Shown here in pieces: positions 33,309-41,897 of a DNA stretch of 64,000 nucleotides; within the stretch, counting starts at the first letter, position 1, and each line of letters opens with the position of its first letter. The stretch covers positions 62,001 to 126,000 of the forward strand of contig JAEXAX010000017.1 in assembly GCA_023458035.1 (NCBI GenBank). The letters are read 5' to 3'. Origin of the DNA: Bacillota bacterium. Its GTDB lineage: Bacteria; Bacillota; Clostridia; Lachnospirales; Lachnospiraceae. The translations under genes were made by a program, and so were the position numbers. The notes under the pieces were generated by a model. It worked only from the letters and a program-made list of their open reading frames with translations, was not told where the DNA came from and searched no databases.

Positions 33309-35092
33309 AGCGGATAACGGACTTTTTCAGAAAACAGAAAATCGGAGCAGTGTTCAGCGTCAGTTTCAGTGTATTGATCACCATCCTGTTTTTTTTGCTG
33401 ATGACACTGAGCAGCCGTATCAACACCGAGTCGGTGCGAGATACAGCGGCGGAATATACCCAACAGTTGATCAAACAGGTCAACGACGAGTTGAATCATT
33501 ACTTTAAGACCATTGAAGCGGTGGTATCCGGTATGAGCTCGAAGCAAGACACAGAAGTCTTCCTTACAGAAGCGGACAAAGCGGACGGAAGCGCGGCACG
33601 GGATCGTTTGCAGGATCAGTTTGCGCAGTTGATTGAAACCAGAACAGATGTCTACAATGTGACATTGATTAATGAAAAGAAAAACATCCTGATCAACGGC
33701 CGGCATTATCAGACCAATCCGTATGCAGATTTTCGCAAGCGCAGTTGGTACATGAATATGGTGGATGCTCGGGGGAAGACCTATATTTCATCGCCGCATG
33801 TGCAAAATATGTATGACCGATCCTATCCATGGGTGGTAACCATAGGCAAAATGATTCTGGATCGTCACAGCGGAGAACACATAGGAACGCTGCTGATTGA
33901 TCTGAACTATTCGGAGATAACTCGGGTGTCGCAGAACATTGATCTCGGAGCCAAGGGATATGTTTATATCATGCAGCGGGACGGAGTGTTGGTTTATCAT
34001 CCGAGGCAGCAGGAAATTTACAGTGGTTTGGCGTCGGAGCGAACAGATGTGGTACTGACTTCGCCGGATAATCCGTCGTTTATCGGTAGCGGTAAAGAGA
34101 GGCGCATTTACTCCCGTGTAGCCTCAAAGCTGACTGACTGGTATGTGGTCGGTGTCGGCTATGTGGATGAGATTTCGCCGGTGAACTGGAGAACCAACCT
34201 GTTGTATTTTACTATCGGCGGGCTGTTCCTGCTATTCGGCGTCGGCGTAACTGTCGTACTCAGTTCTATGATCGTACAACCGATCAGGAAATTGGAGCAG
34301 TCCATGCTGGAGGTTAAAAACGGCGCCTTGCCGACCATTGAACATCCGGAGAAGCTGACAACAGACGGGTCGCAAAATGAAGTGGATTTGCTGGCATATA
34401 CCTTTTATCGGATGACAGAAGAAATCAAACAGCTGATGGAGGCCAATGCCCGTGAACAGGCAATGAAGCGCAAGGAGGAGATGCGGGCACTGCAGGCCCA
34501 GATCAACCCTCACTTCTTATATAATACCTTGGATTCGATCATCTGGATGGCTGAGGGAAAGAAATCCGAAGAGGTCGTACAGATGACGGCTTCATTGGCC
34601 AGACTGCTTAAACAGAGTATCAGCAATGACCGTGAAATGGTCAGCATCCGCGAAGAGATCAGCTATGCCGAACAATATCTGCGCATCCAGAAGATGCGTT
34701 ACCGGGATAAGCTGGATTATCGTATCGACGTACCGGATATCGGGGATGTGCAAATTGTGAAGCTGGTTTTGCAGCCATTGGTTGAAAATGCCATTTATCA
34801 TGGCCTGAAATATAAGCAGGGTATCGGTACCATCCGCATCAGTGCGGAACGTGAGGGACCTGATCTGTATTTGCGGGTCGAGGATGACGGTATCGGTATG
34901 AAGCCGGATATGCTGGCCCGTATTTTTGAAGGTAAGGGCAAGGATAATCACGGGCTGGGGATCAAGAATGTAGCTGAACGACTGAAAATGTATTACGGCG
35001 AGGGCTACGGCCTGAGTTATGAAAGTATGTATGGAATCGGTACGGTAGCGTCGATCAAGATACCGGCAGGAGGGCAGAATGAAAAAAAATAG
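33305..35092 (+). CDS. YesM-type sensor histidine kinase
   Basis: A 595-residue membrane kinase. Helices at about 13-35 and 299-322 flank an extracellular dCache-like sensor domain (about 38-295). A HAMP segment follows, then the YesM-type phospho-acceptor His403 (QAQINPHFLYNTLDSIIWM) and a HATPase domain (ENAIYHGLKYK; DDGIGM; GLGIKNVAERLKMYYG). It overlaps the response regulator gene by four bases. It would phosphorylate the YesN-type partner, perhaps after contact with the binding protein encoded next. Confidence 0.93.
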   Translation: MKRITDFFRKQKIGAVFSVSFSVLITILFFLLMTLSSRINTESVRDTAAEYTQQLIKQVNDELNHYFKTIEAVVSGMSSKQDTEVFLTEADKADGSAARDRLQDQFAQLIETRTDVYNVTLINEKKNILINGRHYQTNPYADFRKRSWYMNMVDARGKTYISSPHVQNMYDRSYPWVVTIGKMILDRHSGEHIGTLLIDLNYSEITRVSQNIDLGAKGYVYIMQRDGVLVYHPRQQEIYSGLASERTDVVLTSPDNPSFIGSGKERRIYSRVASKLTDWYVVGVGYVDEISPVNWRTNLLYFTIGGLFLLFGVGVTVVLSSMIVQPIRKLEQSMLEVKNGALPTIEHPEKLTTDGSQNEVDLLAYTFYRMTEEIKQLMEANAREQAMKRKEEMRALQAQINPHFLYNTLDSIIWMAEGKKSEEVVQMTASLARLLKQSISNDREMVSIREEISYAEQYLRIQKMRYRDKLDYRIDVPDIGDVQIVKLVLQPLVENAIYHGLKYKQGIGTIRISAEREGPDLYLRVEDDGIGMKPDMLARIFEGKGKDNHGLGIKNVAERLKMYYGEGYGLSYESMYGIGTVASIKIPAGGQNEKK

Positions 35093-36089
35093 GATATGGT
35101 GGTTGCTGATCCTGGCGGCAGTCTTGGCGATCGGCGGGTTTGGCGTATGGCGATTTTATAGGAATCAGGTTGTCAATGAGAGGCATCATGTAATTGCCAT
35201 CCTAAAGTCGATTACCCGGGATAATGATTTTTGGCCGGAGCTGGAGAAGGGGATCCGAGCCGCCGGCACCCAGTATAATATGACGGTGGAGGTACGCGGA
35301 CCGGCTCTGGAGTCGGATGTCGACAGACAAAATGTTATTATCGAAGAAAGCATCGCCAGAAAACCGGATATTATCATTTTGGCGCCGGGAGATTATAACC
35401 GATCCGCCGAATATGTGAAAAAGATCCGTGATGCCGGTATCACACTGGTTTTGGTTGACTCGGACACTGCAGAGCGTCTTGGCGTGACTCTGGTGGCGAC
35501 AGACAATGTATTGGCCGGGAAAAAGGTTGGTATGTTGTTAACAGACGCGATTCAGAAAAAGCGGGAGGCCGGTCGGGCAAACGGTGTCGAAAAAGTGGCT
35601 ATCCTGAGCTATGTGCAAAATTCTTCGACTGCCCGCGACCGTGAAAAGGGGGTGACTGCCTATTTAAAGGAGCAGGAAATACCGTTTATCGGGCCTTACT
35701 ATACCCAGTCCAATGCCAGGACAGCCGAAGATATGACCAGGCAGATCCTACATGATCATCCCGATGTCACCTATCTGGTCGGTTTAAATGAGTGGTCGGC
35801 GGTCGGCGCCAGCCGAGCGTTGGTGGCGTTGGAGAAGCAGGATGAGATTAAGGTGGTCGGTTTTGACAGTTCTCGAACAGAAGCCGGATTTCTGGAGCAG
35901 GAGGTGCTTTACGGGATCGTGGCGCAAAATCCGTACAGCATGGGCTATCTCAGCGTGGAAAGCGCGGTAAAGCGAATCCGAGGTGAAGCGGTATTGAATA
36001 TGATCGATTCGGGATCACATGCAATTACCAAAGAAACCATGTACGACCTGGAAAATGAAAAGCTGTTGTTTCCGTTTCAAGATCAATAA
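35079..36089 (+). CDS. Membrane-linked sugar-binding protein (Peripla_BP_4 type)
   Basis: A 336-residue protein with an N-terminal signal anchor (about 5-25) and no lipobox cysteine, followed by a type I periplasmic-binding fold. Typical points are AILKSITRDNDFWPELEKGI, KPDIIILAPGDYN and VVGFDSSRTEAGFLEQEV. It overlaps the kinase gene by 14 bases. In Clostridia similar binding protein-kinase-regulator sets sense sugars (for example XylFII-LytS-YesN), so it may be the sensor's sugar receptor and not the transport protein; MglB serves transport. The ligand is unknown. Confidence 0.85.
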   Translation: MKKNRIWWLLILAAVLAIGGFGVWRFYRNQVVNERHHVIAILKSITRDNDFWPELEKGIRAAGTQYNMTVEVRGPALESDVDRQNVIIEESIARKPDIIILAPGDYNRSAEYVKKIRDAGITLVLVDSDTAERLGVTLVATDNVLAGKKVGMLLTDAIQKKREAGRANGVEKVAILSYVQNSSTARDREKGVTAYLKEQEIPFIGPYYTQSNARTAEDMTRQILHDHPDVTYLVGLNEWSAVGASRALVALEKQDEIKVVGFDSSRTEAGFLEQEVLYGIVAQNPYSMGYLSVESAVKRIRGEAVLNMIDSGSHAITKETMYDLENEKLLFPFQDQ

Positions 36090-36100
36090 TGGAATATGTC

Positions 36101-36135
36101 AAAAAGGTGAAAAAAGTAATTTTTTCACCTTTTTT
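36101..36135 (+). terminator. Intrinsic terminator after the sensor operon
   Basis: The perfect palindrome AAAAAGGTGAAAAAA-GTAA-TTTTTTCACCTTTTT. Confidence 0.92.
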
Positions 36136-36149
36136 CGTAAGATATTCTA

Positions 36150-36178
36150 TTAACAGGGTTAAAAAAATACTCTATACT
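36150..36178 (+). promoter_or_regulatory. Promoter of the mglACB operon
   Basis: TTAACA (36150-36155) and TATACT (36173-36178) with a 17-base spacer, right after the terminator. Confidence 0.7.
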
Positions 36179-36223
36179 TTATGACATAGCAATGAAAATT
36201 TTTAAGAAGGGGAGAATGGAAGA

Positions 36224-37756
36224 GTGGAAAACAAAGTGTCGAATGAAAGTTTACCAATCGGAAAAGTGATTCTCGAAATGGACAAAATCGACAAAGGATT
36301 CCCCGGAGTACAGGCGTTGAAAGATGCCCACCTTGATCTGCGTGAAGGTGAAGTTCATGCGCTGATGGGTGAAAACGGTGCCGGAAAATCCACATTGATG
36401 AAGATTTTGACCGGTATCTATACCAGAGATACGGGAACAGTTGTATTGGAAGGCAAAGAAGTCGAGTTTTCGGGAACCAAGGAATCCCAGGCTGCCGGTA
36501 TCGCTATCGTGCATCAGGAGTTGAACATGCTTCCGCACCTAACCGTGGCACAGAATATTTTTATCGGCCGCGAGCATATGTCCGGTAAGTTCATCAACGA
36601 AAAGAAGATGAATGAAGAGGCAAAGAAGCTGTTTGATTTATTAAATATCAATATCAATCCACGAACTAAGATGGGAGATCTGACTGTCGGTAAGCAGCAG
36701 ATGTGTGAGATCGCCAAAGCGATTTCGATGGACGCCAAGATCATTGTTTTCGATGAGCCGTCGGCAGCTCTGACCGAGGCCGAAATTGAGGAATTGTTTA
36801 AAATCATCCGCGAGCTGCGGGCCAAAAAAATGGGCATCATTTACATCACCCATCGTATGGATGAAGTCGGCATTATCACCGATCGTGTAACGGTTATGCG
36901 TGACGGTGAGTATGTCGGAACGGTCAATACCAGAGAGGTGACCAAGGATGATATCATCCACATGATGGTAGGACGTGTGGTATACGAGGACCCGAAGCAA
37001 AAGAGCAATGTTCCGGCCGATGCTCCGGTGATTTTGAAGGTGGAGCACCTGAATGCCGGTAAGATGGTCAAGGATGTCAGCTTTGAACTGAAAAAGGGAG
37101 AGATCCTTGGTTTCTCCGGTTTGATGGGGGCGGGCCGTACCGAAACCGCCAGAGCGCTGTTCGGCGCAGATAAAAAAGACAGTGGTAAGATTTATATCAA
37201 TGGTAAGGAAGTGACCATCAATACTCCGGAAGATGCGGTTCGTAACGGGATCGGTTATTTGTCGGAGGACAGAAAGCAGTATGGTTGCATTACAGGCCTG
37301 AGTGTGGCGGAAAATACCACCATGGCGGCTTTGGACAAATTCTGCAACGGCTTGTTTATCAATGCTGCCAAGGAAAGAAGCGTATCGGAAGAGTATGTAG
37401 ATAAGCTTTCGACGAAGACGCCGAGCATTAAACAAAAGGTTCGCAATCTGTCCGGAGGCAATCAGCAGAAGGTAGTTATCGCCAAATGGTTGGCGAAGGA
37501 TTGCGATATTTTGATCTTCGACGAACCGACCAGAGGTATCGACGTCGGTGCCAAGAGTGAGATTTATGCTTTGATGAACGAACTGGTAAAGGAAGGAAAA
37601 TCCATTATTATGATTTCATCGGAACTGACAGAGGTATTGCGTATGAGCGATCGGGTGGTCATCATGTGTGAGGGCCGCAAAACCGGAGAGCTTGATATCT
37701 CGGAAGCAAATCAGGAATCTATCATGCATGCAGCTACATTACGCGAGAAGGAGTAA
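36224..37756 (+). CDS. mglA: Sugar ABC transporter ATP-binding protein MglA
   Basis: A 510-residue double ATPase, normal for MglA/RbsA proteins. The first domain has Walker A GENGAGKST and Walker B IIVFDEPSAAL; the second carries LSGGNQQKVVIAKWL and LIFDEPTRGIDVG. It drives galactose or methyl-galactoside uptake with MglC and MglB. The start is GTG 36224 with AAGGGGAG upstream; an ATG at 36216 is out of frame. First gene of the operon, mglC following after three bases. Confidence 0.93.
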   Translation: MENKVSNESLPIGKVILEMDKIDKGFPGVQALKDAHLDLREGEVHALMGENGAGKSTLMKILTGIYTRDTGTVVLEGKEVEFSGTKESQAAGIAIVHQELNMLPHLTVAQNIFIGREHMSGKFINEKKMNEEAKKLFDLLNININPRTKMGDLTVGKQQMCEIAKAISMDAKIIVFDEPSAALTEAEIEELFKIIRELRAKKMGIIYITHRMDEVGIITDRVTVMRDGEYVGTVNTREVTKDDIIHMMVGRVVYEDPKQKSNVPADAPVILKVEHLNAGKMVKDVSFELKKGEILGFSGLMGAGRTETARALFGADKKDSGKIYINGKEVTINTPEDAVRNGIGYLSEDRKQYGCITGLSVAENTTMAALDKFCNGLFINAAKERSVSEEYVDKLSTKTPSIKQKVRNLSGGNQQKVVIAKWLAKDCDILIFDEPTRGIDVGAKSEIYALMNELVKEGKSIIMISSELTEVLRMSDRVVIMCEGRKTGELDISEANQESIMHAATLREKE

Positions 37757-37759
37757 GAA

Positions 37760-38785
37760 ATGGGAAAAAAGCAGGAAAATAAGATTGTTGCGATGCTCGG
37801 CGGGACCCAAAGAGTTATCGTAGTAGGCGCCCTGGTACTATTGATTGCATTTTTTGCGATCTTCAGTGACGGTCACTCATTTACGACATGGTCAAACGTA
37901 TTAAATGTATTTAACTCATCCTATTATATCGGCTTTATGGCCATCGGTGTTACCTTTGTGATCATTACCGGCGGCATCGAGCTTTCTATTGGTACCTCAC
38001 TGATGATGATCGGTCTGATCGGCGGCAAACTGGTGTCGATGAATGTACCGATGATCGCGGTGCTGCTGGTGATGCTGCTGGTCGGCCTGCTGGTAGGTCT
38101 GATCAACGGAACGATGGTATCCAGACTGGGATTGCCGGCTTTTATTGCAACACTGGGTATGATGATGGTGACCAGAGGTATGGGATCTATCGTAACCAAG
38201 GTTCAGACCATGACCATGCCGCAGGAAACAAGCCCGGGCGGCTGGTTCAGAAAGGCTTTTACCCTGAAGTTTGCGGGAAGCGGTGCTGAGATTCTGGAAA
38301 AGGGTCTGCCGATCGGCTTCGTGTTACTGATTGCGCTGGCTGTTGTGATGTCTGTCATTTTAAATAAGACCAGACCGGGACGTTATATCATTGCCATCGG
38401 AAGCAATAAGGAAGCAACCAGATTATCCGGTGTAAATGTTAAATTATACGAGACCTTGGCTTATATCATCTGCGGTCTGTTTACCGCTATCGCGGCCATC
38501 GCTTACGGTGCTGCCTTCTCGCAGTTTACCCCGTCTACCGGCAACGGCTTTGAGATGGACGCCATCGCCGGAGCGGTGATCGGCGGAACCTCATTGGCCG
38601 GCGGTGTCGGCAGTATCGGTGGAACCATCCTCGGAGTATATATCATGGCCGTGTTAAAGACCGGTCTTCCGACCATCGTGATCAACGGCCAGCAGGTTCA
38701 GTCCCACTGGCAGCTGCTGATTACAGGTATCGTATTGGTTATCGCGGTGTTGGCCGACGTAGCCAACAGAAAGAAGAACGGTTAA
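37760..38785 (+). CDS. mglC: Galactoside ABC transporter permease MglC
   Basis: A 341-residue membrane permease with eight to ten helices. The binding-protein-dependent transport signature SNKEATRLSGVNVKLYETLAYIICG (near 215-238) and FVIITGGIELSIGTSLMM (near 62-78) are typical of MglC. It opens with a basic segment and ends NRKKNG. ATG 37760 has GAGAAGGAG upstream, inside the mglA 3' end. A hairpin at 38816 separates it from mglB. Confidence 0.93.
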   Translation: MGKKQENKIVAMLGGTQRVIVVGALVLLIAFFAIFSDGHSFTTWSNVLNVFNSSYYIGFMAIGVTFVIITGGIELSIGTSLMMIGLIGGKLVSMNVPMIAVLLVMLLVGLLVGLINGTMVSRLGLPAFIATLGMMMVTRGMGSIVTKVQTMTMPQETSPGGWFRKAFTLKFAGSGAEILEKGLPIGFVLLIALAVVMSVILNKTRPGRYIIAIGSNKEATRLSGVNVKLYETLAYIICGLFTAIAAIAYGAAFSQFTPSTGNGFEMDAIAGAVIGGTSLAGGVGSIGGTILGVYIMAVLKTGLPTIVINGQQVQSHWQLLITGIVLVIAVLADVANRKKNG

Positions 38786-38815
38786 TCACTGTTTTGTTAT
38801 GTCATCAGGATAATA

Positions 38816-38840
38816 CCCGGCCGAAACGCTGACTGCCGGG
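38816..38840 (+). promoter_or_regulatory. Intercistronic hairpin before mglB
   Basis: CCCGGC (38816-38821) pairs with GCCGGG (38835-38840). With no T run it probably protects or punctuates the mRNA so that mglB is made in excess. Confidence 0.5.
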
Positions 38841-38875
38841 ATTAGCAAAAAAACATCCAAAGGGAGGAAGTAAAA

Positions 38876-40012
38876 ATGAAGAAACGTGTTGTTGCATTAT
38901 TGATGGTTGGTGTTGTTGCAGCGTCCATGTTAGCTGCCTGCGGTACCAAGAAGGAAGGTACCAAGAGTACTAAGAGCGAAACCAAGACGACCGGCAGCAC
39001 CAAGAGCGAAAAACCGGCGGCCGAAGGAGATGTTTCAGGCTTTGATATTCAGGTAATCGCTAAGGGCTTCCAGCATCAGTACTGGCAGGCAGTTAAGCAG
39101 GGTGCGGAAGAAGCTCAGAAGAAGTTAGGAATTAAGTCCATGAACTTTGTAGGTCCGGACACCGAATCTAATATCGAACAGCAGATTACCCAGCTAAAAA
39201 CCGCGCTGTCCAAAAAGCCGGCCGCTATCTGCTTTGCCGCTCTGTCCGTAGATGCTTCGCTGGATGCCTTGAACGAAGCGAAGGCCAGCGGTATCCCGGT
39301 AATCGGATTTGACTCCGGTGTTCCGAACGCTCCGGAAGGTTCTGTCTTCGGAAACGCCGCGACAGATAACAAGGCAGCCGGCGCACTGGCCGCTGAGAAG
39401 ATGTATGAACTGATCAAGGACAAGGTGACCGATCCGAAGGAAGAGGTAAAGATTCAGGTTCTGTCTCAGGATGCCACCTCCGAGTCCATCATCGGACGTA
39501 CCCAGGGCTTCCTGGATAAGATGGCTGAGCTGATCGGAGCCGACAAGGTTTCCATCATCGGAAACGACAAATTTAATAAGAAGGTTGACGGCGCTAAGGT
39601 GATCCTGAATATTCAGGTTCCGGCTACCATCGACGATGCTTCCTGCGTAAACATCGCTACCAATGCGCTGAACGATGCCGCTACCGTGGCTATCTATGGC
39701 TCCAATGAAATGACTGCTAAGAATATGGTGATCGCTGACAACTCCGCTAACAAGCTTGGCAAAGACATCATTGGTGTTGGTTTTGACGCCGGTGAAATCC
39801 AGCTGCAGGCTGTTAAGGATAAGCGTCTGTCCGGTTCCATTACCCAGGATCCGGTAGCGATCGGCTACAAGGCAGTAGAGATGGCTGTTAAGGCCGCACA
39901 GACCAAGCAGGTACAGGGCGATATCGACACCGGCGCCAAGTGGTACAATGCTGACAATATGTACAATGATGACATCAAGCCGTGTCTGTATGACATTGAA
40001 AAGATCAAATAA
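38876..40012 (+). CDS. mglB: Galactose/glucose-binding lipoprotein MglB
   Basis: A 378-residue lipoprotein. The signal peptide ends in lipobox LAAC (Cys20), followed by a Lys/Ser/Thr-rich linker to about residue 45 and a type I binding fold: QVIAKGFQHQYWQAVKQGAEEAQKKLG, IPVIGFDSGVPNA and GVGFDAGEIQLQAVKDKRLSGSITQDP. It delivers sugar to MglC/MglA at the cell surface. AGGGAGGAAG lies upstream of ATG 38876. The A-C-B gene order differs from the more common B-A-C order. Sugar preference is assigned by family only. Confidence 0.85.
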   Translation: MKKRVVALLMVGVVAASMLAACGTKKEGTKSTKSETKTTGSTKSEKPAAEGDVSGFDIQVIAKGFQHQYWQAVKQGAEEAQKKLGIKSMNFVGPDTESNIEQQITQLKTALSKKPAAICFAALSVDASLDALNEAKASGIPVIGFDSGVPNAPEGSVFGNAATDNKAAGALAAEKMYELIKDKVTDPKEEVKIQVLSQDATSESIIGRTQGFLDKMAELIGADKVSIIGNDKFNKKVDGAKVILNIQVPATIDDASCVNIATNALNDAATVAIYGSNEMTAKNMVIADNSANKLGKDIIGVGFDAGEIQLQAVKDKRLSGSITQDPVAIGYKAVEMAVKAAQTKQVQGDIDTGAKWYNADNMYNDDIKPCLYDIEKIK

Positions 40013-40036
40013 TCTGCTTGGCAAAATGGTACAGTG

Positions 40037-40069
40037 AAAAAAGGGGGGTGGCTTGACCATTCCCCTTTT
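40037..40069 (+). terminator. Intrinsic terminator of mglACB
   Basis: AAAAGGGG pairs with CCCCTTTT, with GTGG/CCAT extending the stem inside; its last base overlaps the next -35 box. Confidence 0.8.
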
Positions 40070-40096
40070 GACAAATGACGGATTTTTCGCTATGAT
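40068..40096 (+). promoter_or_regulatory. Strong promoter before the second binding-like lipoprotein
   Basis: A consensus TTGACA (40068-40073) and TATGAT (40091-40096) with 17-base spacing. Confidence 0.8.
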
Positions 40097-40134
40097 ACAA
40101 ATATTCTTAAAGTATGCGGAGGATCTGTAAAGAT

Positions 40135-41325
40135 ATGAACCAAAACAGAAAGGCAAGATCGAAGCGTATAGGTCTGATTTTCGGACTGACGCTGTCCTTG
40201 TTTGCCTGCACCAATAAACAACCGAATACAACGACCTCCGGCAGCGGTTCGGTGGTCAGCTCCGGCGGAGTACAAAAAACACAGGTAAAGACCGGTGTGG
40301 CAGTGAAGGAGCTGGTGGCTGGTAAGGTGGCGGATTTTGTCAGGCTGCATCCGCAGATTTCGGAGGGACTCGAGGTGAATATCGTCGGTCGTGACGGAGA
40401 CAGTCAGGACTGGAAACGGTTTTCCGAGACGGCCCAAGAATATATAAAGCAGCTTAACAAAGCCTACGGCCTAAAGGGAGAGGCTGCCATCAAGCTGTTG
40501 GCCGACGGCAGCACCAAAAACGAGAATCTGGAGAATCAGATCAATGTATGGGAAAATATGCTGATTAAATCTCCGGATGTTATGGCATTGTCGGCTGTAG
40601 ACATGTTTTCCATGAAGCCGCAGCTGGAAGCGGCGGCGGAGAGCGCCATTCCTGTCATCGGTTTTGGCTCCGGTATCGAAGAAAGCGGCTATGATAAGAG
40701 CTATGCCGGCATGGTCGAAACAGATTATCGTCAAATGGGCCGGGAGCTGATGGAAAAGCTGCAGCGGGTCGGGGTGACACGCGGAAAGATTTTGATTCTC
40801 GGCTCCAGCGCGAAGACTATGTCGAATCATCAGATGGAAACCGGACTGGAAGAATACCGGAAGGCAAACCTGCCGAGCATGGAGAGGGCGACTCTGCTGT
40901 ATCGGGATCAGGCTGACTTCGAGAGGCAAATAAAGGATACCTCGAAATGGCAGGAGTATAATGCCATTATCGGCCTGTCGGAAGCAGATGTACGCCAGGC
41001 TCTGAAGCTGCGCACGGAGATTGCCGAATTGTCGGCCAGTCTGCCGCTAGTCGAAAAGAAGGCAGGCACTAAAGCGGCGGTTCCGGTAGTAACCGGTGTC
41101 GGTTACAATAAAAATTTTGAGGATGATCTGGAAACGGGCGCTTTGGTGGGGCTGATGGAGATCAATAATCGGGAGTTGGCCTGTGCAACAGTATCCATGG
41201 CTCTGGAGCAGGCGATAAAGGTGCAGGAAAAACAGTCTCCTTCCTTTTATAAGGTGAAAATCGCATATGCCTGGATTGATAAGCAATCAAAGGACACAGC
41301 TGAGATACAGCTGCTCATAGGATAG
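40135..41325 (+). CDS. Putative sugar-binding-like lipoprotein (LacI/Peripla_BP fold)
   Basis: A 396-residue protein with a basic N-terminus, a short hydrophobic core and a probable lipobox ending in FAC (Cys25), then a Ser/Gly/Thr linker. The rest resembles a type I periplasmic binding fold: IKSPDVMALSAVDMFSMKPQLEAAAES, IPVIGFGSGIE, GKILILGSSAKTMSNHQMETGLEEY, YNAIIGLSEADVRQAL. Compared with MglB it is divergent. GGAGG lies 12 bases before ATG 40135, rather far. It has its own promoter and is followed by the mutarotase gene, so it may be a receptor or accessory sugar-binding protein. Confidence 0.65.
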   Translation: MNQNRKARSKRIGLIFGLTLSLFACTNKQPNTTTSGSGSVVSSGGVQKTQVKTGVAVKELVAGKVADFVRLHPQISEGLEVNIVGRDGDSQDWKRFSETAQEYIKQLNKAYGLKGEAAIKLLADGSTKNENLENQINVWENMLIKSPDVMALSAVDMFSMKPQLEAAAESAIPVIGFGSGIEESGYDKSYAGMVETDYRQMGRELMEKLQRVGVTRGKILILGSSAKTMSNHQMETGLEEYRKANLPSMERATLLYRDQADFERQIKDTSKWQEYNAIIGLSEADVRQALKLRTEIAELSASLPLVEKKAGTKAAVPVVTGVGYNKNFEDDLETGALVGLMEINNRELACATVSMALEQAIKVQEKQSPSFYKVKIAYAWIDKQSKDTAEIQLLIG

Positions 41326-41336
41326 AGAGGTAAAAA

Positions 41337-41771
41337 ATGTTAAAAGGGATTCCGAAGATTCTTTCGCCGCAGCTTTTAAAGGTGTTATGTGAAATGGGAC
41401 ACAGTGACCGGCTCGTCATTGCCGACGGTAATTTTCCGGTCGAAACGATGGGAAAAAACGCTATCGTAATACGGATGGACGGGCATAATGTGCCGGAGAT
41501 CCTGGATGCCATTTTAGAGGTATTTCCCCTTGACACATACACTGACAAGCCTGTAAACTTAATGGAAGTAGTGGCTGGCGATACCGTGGAGACCCCGATT
41601 TGGGACACCTATAAGGATATTGTAAAGAAACACGATTCAAGAGGGGCAGAGGCTTTTGGAAATATCGAACGCTTCAGATTTTATGATGAAGCAAGAGCGG
41701 CATACTGTATTATTGCTACCGGCGAAGCTGCCTTGTATGCCAATATTATGCTGCAAAAAGGCGTGCTCTAA
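41337..41771 (+). CDS. fucU: RbsD/FucU family sugar mutarotase
   Basis: A 144-residue protein matching the FucU/RbsD family: MLKGIPKILSPQLLKVLCEMGHSDRLVIADGNFP, with the conserved His in GHSD and Asp in ADGNFP, and IERFRFYDEARAAYCIIATGEAALYANIMLQKG at the end. Family members interconvert sugar anomers (L-fucose for FucU, ribose for RbsD), preparing imported sugar for the next enzyme. The C-terminal GE-x3-Y pattern favours FucU. ATG 41337 has AGAGAGG upstream. A terminator follows. Confidence 0.88.
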   Translation: MLKGIPKILSPQLLKVLCEMGHSDRLVIADGNFPVETMGKNAIVIRMDGHNVPEILDAILEVFPLDTYTDKPVNLMEVVAGDTVETPIWDTYKDIVKKHDSRGAEAFGNIERFRFYDEARAAYCIIATGEAALYANIMLQKGVL

Positions 41772-41828
41772 AGCAGATGTATAAAGAGCCGGATACCGGT
41801 TCGTCACATCACTTGAAAATGTGTATTT

Positions 41829-41856
41829 GGCCGAAGGATAATCCTTCGGCCTTTTT
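41829..41856 (+). terminator. Intrinsic terminator after fucU
   Basis: GGCCGAAGGATAATCCTTCGGCC followed by five T. Confidence 0.95.
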
Positions 41857-41897
41857 CAGCTTTTGTTAAGAAGACATAGCATAGAGAGGAGCAGCAG

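Noticed and set aside
36641..37435. A 264-codon open frame antisense to mglA
   Set aside because: Entirely within a well-supported ABC ATPase gene, with no start signal.
39194..40231. A 345-codon open frame antisense to mglB
   Set aside because: It covers mglB and the promoter and terminator after it, shows no family signature, and is explained by the sense codon usage.
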